Assembly: GCA_937890525.1 (NCBI GenBank)
Contig: CALADI010000025.1
Span: 1-23,406 of the forward strand
Reading direction: 5' to 3'
DNA length: 23,406 nucleotides
From: an uncultured Clostridia bacterium
Lineage (GTDB): Bacteria > Bacillota > Clostridia > Oscillospirales > Oscillospiraceae
Each line of letters opens with the position of its first letter. Positions within the stretch are counted from its first letter, which is position 1. Below the pieces are notes generated by a model, which made no database searches, was not told the DNA's origin, and saw only the letters and a program-made list of their open reading frames with translations. Shown in pieces: positions 20,564 through 23,406 of this stretch. The position numbers and the translations under genes were made by a program.

Positions 20564-21262
20564 ATGTCTAATGTAATGATAACCGGTGGATCTCGCGGTA
20601 TCGGTGCAGCCGCCGTCCGACGGTTTTGCGCCGCCGGTCACCGGGTCTGGTTTCTCTATGAGAAGCAGACCGCCATGGCTCAGGCGCTGGCGGAGGAAAC
20701 AGGCGCCATCCCCATTCAGGCCGATGTATCCTGCAAGAATCAGGTGCAGGCCGCCTTTGCACAGGCCGGTCCAGTGGATATTCTGGTCTGCAACGCCGGG
20801 ATCAGCATGACCGGACTGATGAGCATGATGCCGGAGGAAGACTGGGATCGGATCTTCGATGTGAATGTGAAGGGCATCTACCACTGCGTCAACGCCGTCA
20901 TGCCCGGCTTCCTTGCCAAGCAGTCCGGCTCCATCGTCACCGTCAGCTCCATGTGGGGGCAGGTGGGGGCAAGCTGCGAAGCCGCCTACTCTGCCACCAA
21001 GGGTGCCGTCATTGCGCTGACCAAGGCGCTGGCGCAGGAATTGGGCCCCTCCGGCATCCGGGTCAACTGCGTCGCCCCCGGTGTGATCCTTACGGATATG
21101 TGCGCCGATGTCGCCCCTGACATTCTGGAGGAGCTGCGCCAGAGCACCCCTCTGGGCTGCAACGGCACCCCTGAGGATGTGGCAAAGTCCATCGAATTTC
21201 TCGCCTGCGCTCCCTTTGTCACCGGGCAGGTCTTGGGAGTCAACGGAGGATATGTGCTGTAA
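20564..21262 (+). CDS. Short-chain dehydrogenase/reductase, FabG-like
   Basis: A 232-residue NAD(P)H-dependent oxidoreductase of the classical SDR family. ATG 20564 places the cofactor motif TGGSRGIG at 7-14, with GGAAGGG upstream; the longer frame starts inside the terminator. Further motifs are D-V near 54, NAG at 77-79, Asn 101, catalytic Ser 129, Tyr 142 and Lys 146 with the expected spacing, and a C-terminal FVTGQVLGVNGGYVL. It resembles 3-oxoacyl-ACP reductases and YmfI-type enzymes. It lies outside any fatty-acid cluster, so the substrate is uncertain and no symbol is given. It precedes rpiB by 56 bases. Confidence 0.88.
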   Translation: MSNVMITGGSRGIGAAAVRRFCAAGHRVWFLYEKQTAMAQALAEETGAIPIQADVSCKNQVQAAFAQAGPVDILVCNAGISMTGLMSMMPEEDWDRIFDVNVKGIYHCVNAVMPGFLAKQSGSIVTVSSMWGQVGASCEAAYSATKGAVIALTKALAQELGPSGIRVNCVAPGVILTDMCADVAPDILEELRQSTPLGCNGTPEDVAKSIEFLACAPFVTGQVLGVNGGYVL

Positions 21263-21266
21263 TCCC

Positions 21267-21283
21267 TGCCGAATCCCTCGGCA
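21267..21283 (+). other. Short hairpin between the reductase gene and rpiB
   Basis: TGCCGA (21267-21272) pairs with TCGGCA (21278-21283) over a 5-base loop, followed by a pyrimidine-rich stretch with TTTT. It may be a weak terminator. Confidence 0.35.
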
Positions 21284-21318
21284 TCTCATTTCTATTTTCT
21301 ACATTAGGAGGAATCGTT

Positions 21319-21759
21319 ATGAAAATTTCCGTTGCCTGCGATCACGGCGCACTGGATCTGAAGAATCAAGTCAAGGCGCATCTGGAAGAGCTGGGGCATG
21401 AAGTCATGGATTTCGGCACCCACACCACCGACAGTTGTGACTACCCCGATACCATCGCCCCTGCCGCACGGGCCGTCGCCAACGGCGAATGTGAGCGGGC
21501 CATCGTTCTGTGTACCACCGGCATCGGCGCTTCCATCGTCGCCAACAAGGTCAAGGGCGTTCGCTGCGCCCTGCTCAGCGATGTGCTGTCCGCCCGGATG
21601 ACCCGCCTGCACAACGATACCAATGTGATGGCGCTGGGCGCCGGCATTGTCGGCAAGAACCTTGCCATGGAGATCGTGGATGTCTGGTTGAACACCGAGT
21701 TTTCCCATGACCCACGGCATCAGCGCCGCATCGACAAGCTGACTGCTCTGGAAGGCTGA
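21319..21759 (+). CDS. rpiB: Ribose-5-phosphate isomerase B
   Basis: A 146-residue cytosolic enzyme interconverting ribose 5-phosphate and ribulose 5-phosphate in the pentose phosphate pathway. ATG 21319 follows TTAGGAGGAATCGTT. The start ISVACDHGALDLK holds the phosphate-binding Asp-His. Cys 65 in CTTGIGASIVANK is the catalytic base, and His 98 in RLHNDTNVMALG opens the sugar ring, both matching family positions. The usual CGTGIG reads CTTGIG. RpiB-like proteins can also act on allose 6-phosphate or form LacA/LacB subunits. The single gene without sugar-transport neighbours favours the housekeeping role. Followed by a strong terminator. Confidence 0.94.
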   Translation: MKISVACDHGALDLKNQVKAHLEELGHEVMDFGTHTTDSCDYPDTIAPAARAVANGECERAIVLCTTGIGASIVANKVKGVRCALLSDVLSARMTRLHNDTNVMALGAGIVGKNLAMEIVDVWLNTEFSHDPRHQRRIDKLTALEG

Positions 21760-21768
21760 ATATGAAGC

Positions 21769-21803
21769 ATCCCCCTATTTCCCGTGGAAATAGGGGGATT
21801 TTT
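21769..21803 (+). terminator. Terminator between rpiB and the convergent lipoprotein gene
   Basis: A perfect 14-bp stem (21769-21782 with 21786-21799) with a 3-base loop is followed by TTTT. It lies 9 bases after rpiB and only 3 bases from the stop of the opposing gene. Confidence 0.92.
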
Positions 21804-21806
21804 GTA

Positions 21807-23366
21807 TCATTCTTCCGAAGTCTGGAAGGTAACAACATCATCCATGGTCTTGCCCATGGGATAATAGAAGATGTTGTCTCTTCCGGGAGACAGGGACTGC
21901 GCCAGACCACGCTTGCCGTACACCGCATAGGTACGGAACAAGATGGGGATCAGCTGACCGTCCTCCATCACCATCTGATGCAGGTTATAGAAGTTGCCGC
22001 TGTTTTCCAGCGCATTCAGACACAGGGTATACAACACCGAGTCATCCATACCGCCATAGCTGAGGGCTCCATAGGGAGCAAAGAATTCGCTCAGATCCAT
22101 GGACGAGGACAGCTTGGTCTGCCCCAGATACAGGTCAAAATTGCCTGCCAACAGCCGCTCACGGAAATAGGAAGTGGAATTATCCACCACCGTGACCACC
22201 AGACCGCACCCGGTCAGCTCCTTGGCGATCCGACGGGCCACCTGAAGCCGGACTGTATCGCTGTTATTGACACAGAGCGTGACCTCCTGCCCAACCATAC
22301 CGGCATTGATGATGGCACTTTTCAGCTTGGAAGGATCGTACTTGATCTTGCTGGCCAGCCCCCGGTGGTAGAATGGTGATCCGGGAGAAGCCGGCAGCGT
22401 TGCGATCATGCCAAAGCCCTTGTAATGCTCCTCCAAGATCCCGGCACGGTCAACAGCAAACGCCAAAGCGCTGCGGATCTCCGGATTGGAGAACACCGGG
22501 CTGGACGCATTGGTCGCCAGATACAGGAAGATGCCGGTCTCCTCCTCCCACAGCTCGTAGTCACAGCGGTACTCTGCATAGGTCGCCGCACCGGGGTCTG
22601 CCGTGGCAAGCCCCACATCCTCAAATTCAAATGCATCCCGAATCCCTGCGGGATTATTGAATGCCCGCAGCGTGATGAGATCATTGGTGATAGGAAGCTC
22701 CACATGACACCACCATCCGGTGTTGCGCCGCAGCACCATACCGCTCTGGGTCTTTTCCACCCGATAGGGACCGGAACCAATGGGCATTTCCTGCTCCAAG
22801 GTATCCTTTTTTACAATGGGAATGGTCAGCAGCATAGGCAGATTCTCATAGGAGACATAGCTTGCCACCCGGATGGTACGCTCATTGACCAATGTGACCT
22901 CAGAGATCTGATCGAAGCGCCCACGGAAATAGTCGCTTTCCCGGGCATATTGGAGACTCGCCACCACATCCTCTGCCGTCAGGGGTGTCCCATCGGAAAA
23001 CACCGCAGGTTCCAGCTCAATGGTGTAGACCGACAGGTCTTCAGAGACGGTGACAGCGCTGCAAAGCTGAGGTTCTACCTCATAGCTGCTGTTCATCACG
23101 AACAGGCTTTGGTACAACAGAGAGAACAGCATCCGGTTGTTGAAGCTGGTACACAGGTATGGATTAAATCCTTCCTTCGGGTAATAGGCCAGCGTAAACT
23201 CCGACTGCTCCTGATCCTCCCCCTCCGGCTGGGTCTGCTCCGGCTGGGTGGGTTTGGTTTGATCCGCCAAACCGTCCCCAGAGGGGACATATGCCTTGTC
23301 CGAAACGCAGCCTGCCAGCATACCCAGCAGCATAGCCAAACAGACCACAATGGCAATCTTTTTCAT
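21807..23366 (-). CDS. Solute-binding lipoprotein, SBP family 5 (orphan)
   Basis: A 519-residue exported lipoprotein. The signal peptide has KK at 2-3, a hydrophobic core and lipobox L-A-G-C with Cys 20. An acidic Gln/Pro/Glu linker (about 36-55) follows. The mature part has the Opp/Dpp layout: GFNPYLCTSFNNRMLFSLLY, FSDGTPLTAEDVVASLQYAR, IGSGPYRV, IRSALAFAVDRAGI and LLAGNFDLYLG. ATG 23366 follows AAAGGAGAGG. The start overlaps the end of an upstream frame (ATGA). No permease or ATPase genes follow; the gene ends at a terminator facing rpiB. It may serve a transporter encoded elsewhere or act as a sensor. It is only distantly similar in look to the 10108-11817 receptor. Confidence 0.9.
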   Translation of the reverse strand: MKKIAIVVCLAMLLGMLAGCVSDKAYVPSGDGLADQTKPTQPEQTQPEGEDQEQSEFTLAYYPKEGFNPYLCTSFNNRMLFSLLYQSLFVMNSSYEVEPQLCSAVTVSEDLSVYTIELEPAVFSDGTPLTAEDVVASLQYARESDYFRGRFDQISEVTLVNERTIRVASYVSYENLPMLLTIPIVKKDTLEQEMPIGSGPYRVEKTQSGMVLRRNTGWWCHVELPITNDLITLRAFNNPAGIRDAFEFEDVGLATADPGAATYAEYRCDYELWEEETGIFLYLATNASSPVFSNPEIRSALAFAVDRAGILEEHYKGFGMIATLPASPGSPFYHRGLASKIKYDPSKLKSAIINAGMVGQEVTLCVNNSDTVRLQVARRIAKELTGCGLVVTVVDNSTSYFRERLLAGNFDLYLGQTKLSSSMDLSEFFAPYGALSYGGMDDSVLYTLCLNALENSGNFYNLHQMVMEDGQLIPILFRTYAVYGKRGLAQSLSPGRDNIFYYPMGKTMDDVVTFQTSEE

Positions 23367-23406
23367 GGGGCATCCTCTCCTTTGCAGACAATGATCGCCG
23401 CCATGG
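23363..23406 (-). CDS. 3' end of an unidentified upstream gene
   Basis: On the minus strand the frame entering at the window edge ends ...A-A-I-I-V-C-K-G-E-D-A-P-stop, with TGA overlapping the lipoprotein ATG as ATGA. This spacing suggests a real coupled gene. Too short to identify; the ATG in it may be internal. Confidence 0.4.
   Translation of the reverse strand, partial: MAAIIVCKGEDAP

Noticed and set aside
1..23406. CRISPR arrays, tRNA or rRNA genes, insertion sequences
   Set aside because: No regularly spaced repeats, cloverleaf-like blocks, rRNA motifs or transposase frames were recognised by eye; a tRNA or covariance scan was not possible.

Overview
The window reads as a moderately GC-rich chromosome segment from an endospore-forming Clostridia species, most likely a gut Oscillospiraceae/Ruminococcaceae-type bacterium. 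This rests on the spore genes (spoVAD, spoVAE, yabP, yabQ), the Gram-positive division protein DivIC, IreB, a T-box leader on pheST, strong AGGAGG-type ribosome sites, and Opp-family lipoprotein transporters. The family assignment is an inference from protein style; no rRNA or marker search was possible.

Layout. 1-957: 3' part of a PPi-type phosphofructokinase gene with its terminator. 1028-4728: a promoter followed by hom, aspartate kinase and asd, the common aspartate-family pathway, closed by a strong hairpin. About 4750-5995: an AT-rich, foreign-looking segment with two small mobile-element-type HTH genes and an alpha/beta hydrolase. It ends inside a truncated polyphosphate kinase gene of which only the first ~31 codons remain (minus strand). 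6231-12172 (minus strand): one long transcription unit made of a sigma-A promoter, a cobalamin riboswitch with its own terminator, a solute-binding lipoprotein, an attenuator hairpin, two permeases, two ATPases and a CGGC-domain protein. 12287-16073: a divergent promoter, a Phe T-box leader, pheS and pheT. 16105-16866: ireB and a 95-residue conserved-looking unknown. 16875-18286: spoVAD-spoVAE behind a candidate forespore promoter. 18296-18918: a DUF308/HdeD-type membrane protein (minus). 19003-20544: yabP-yabQ-divIC-S1 protein. 20564-21803: a FabG-like reductase and rpiB. 21807-23406 (minus): an orphan Opp-type binding lipoprotein, translationally coupled to a gene that continues outside the window.

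The most notable system is the cobalamin-riboswitch-controlled Opp/Nik-type ABC operon that ends in a cysteine-rich CGGC protein. Its regulation and content suggest uptake of cobalt, nickel or a corrinoid-related ligand rather than ordinary peptide import; the ligand is unproven. Secondary points are the disruption of ppk by an integrative-element scar, a yabQ gene that has lost its expected stop and runs into divIC, and spoVAD-spoVAE without spoVAC beside them.
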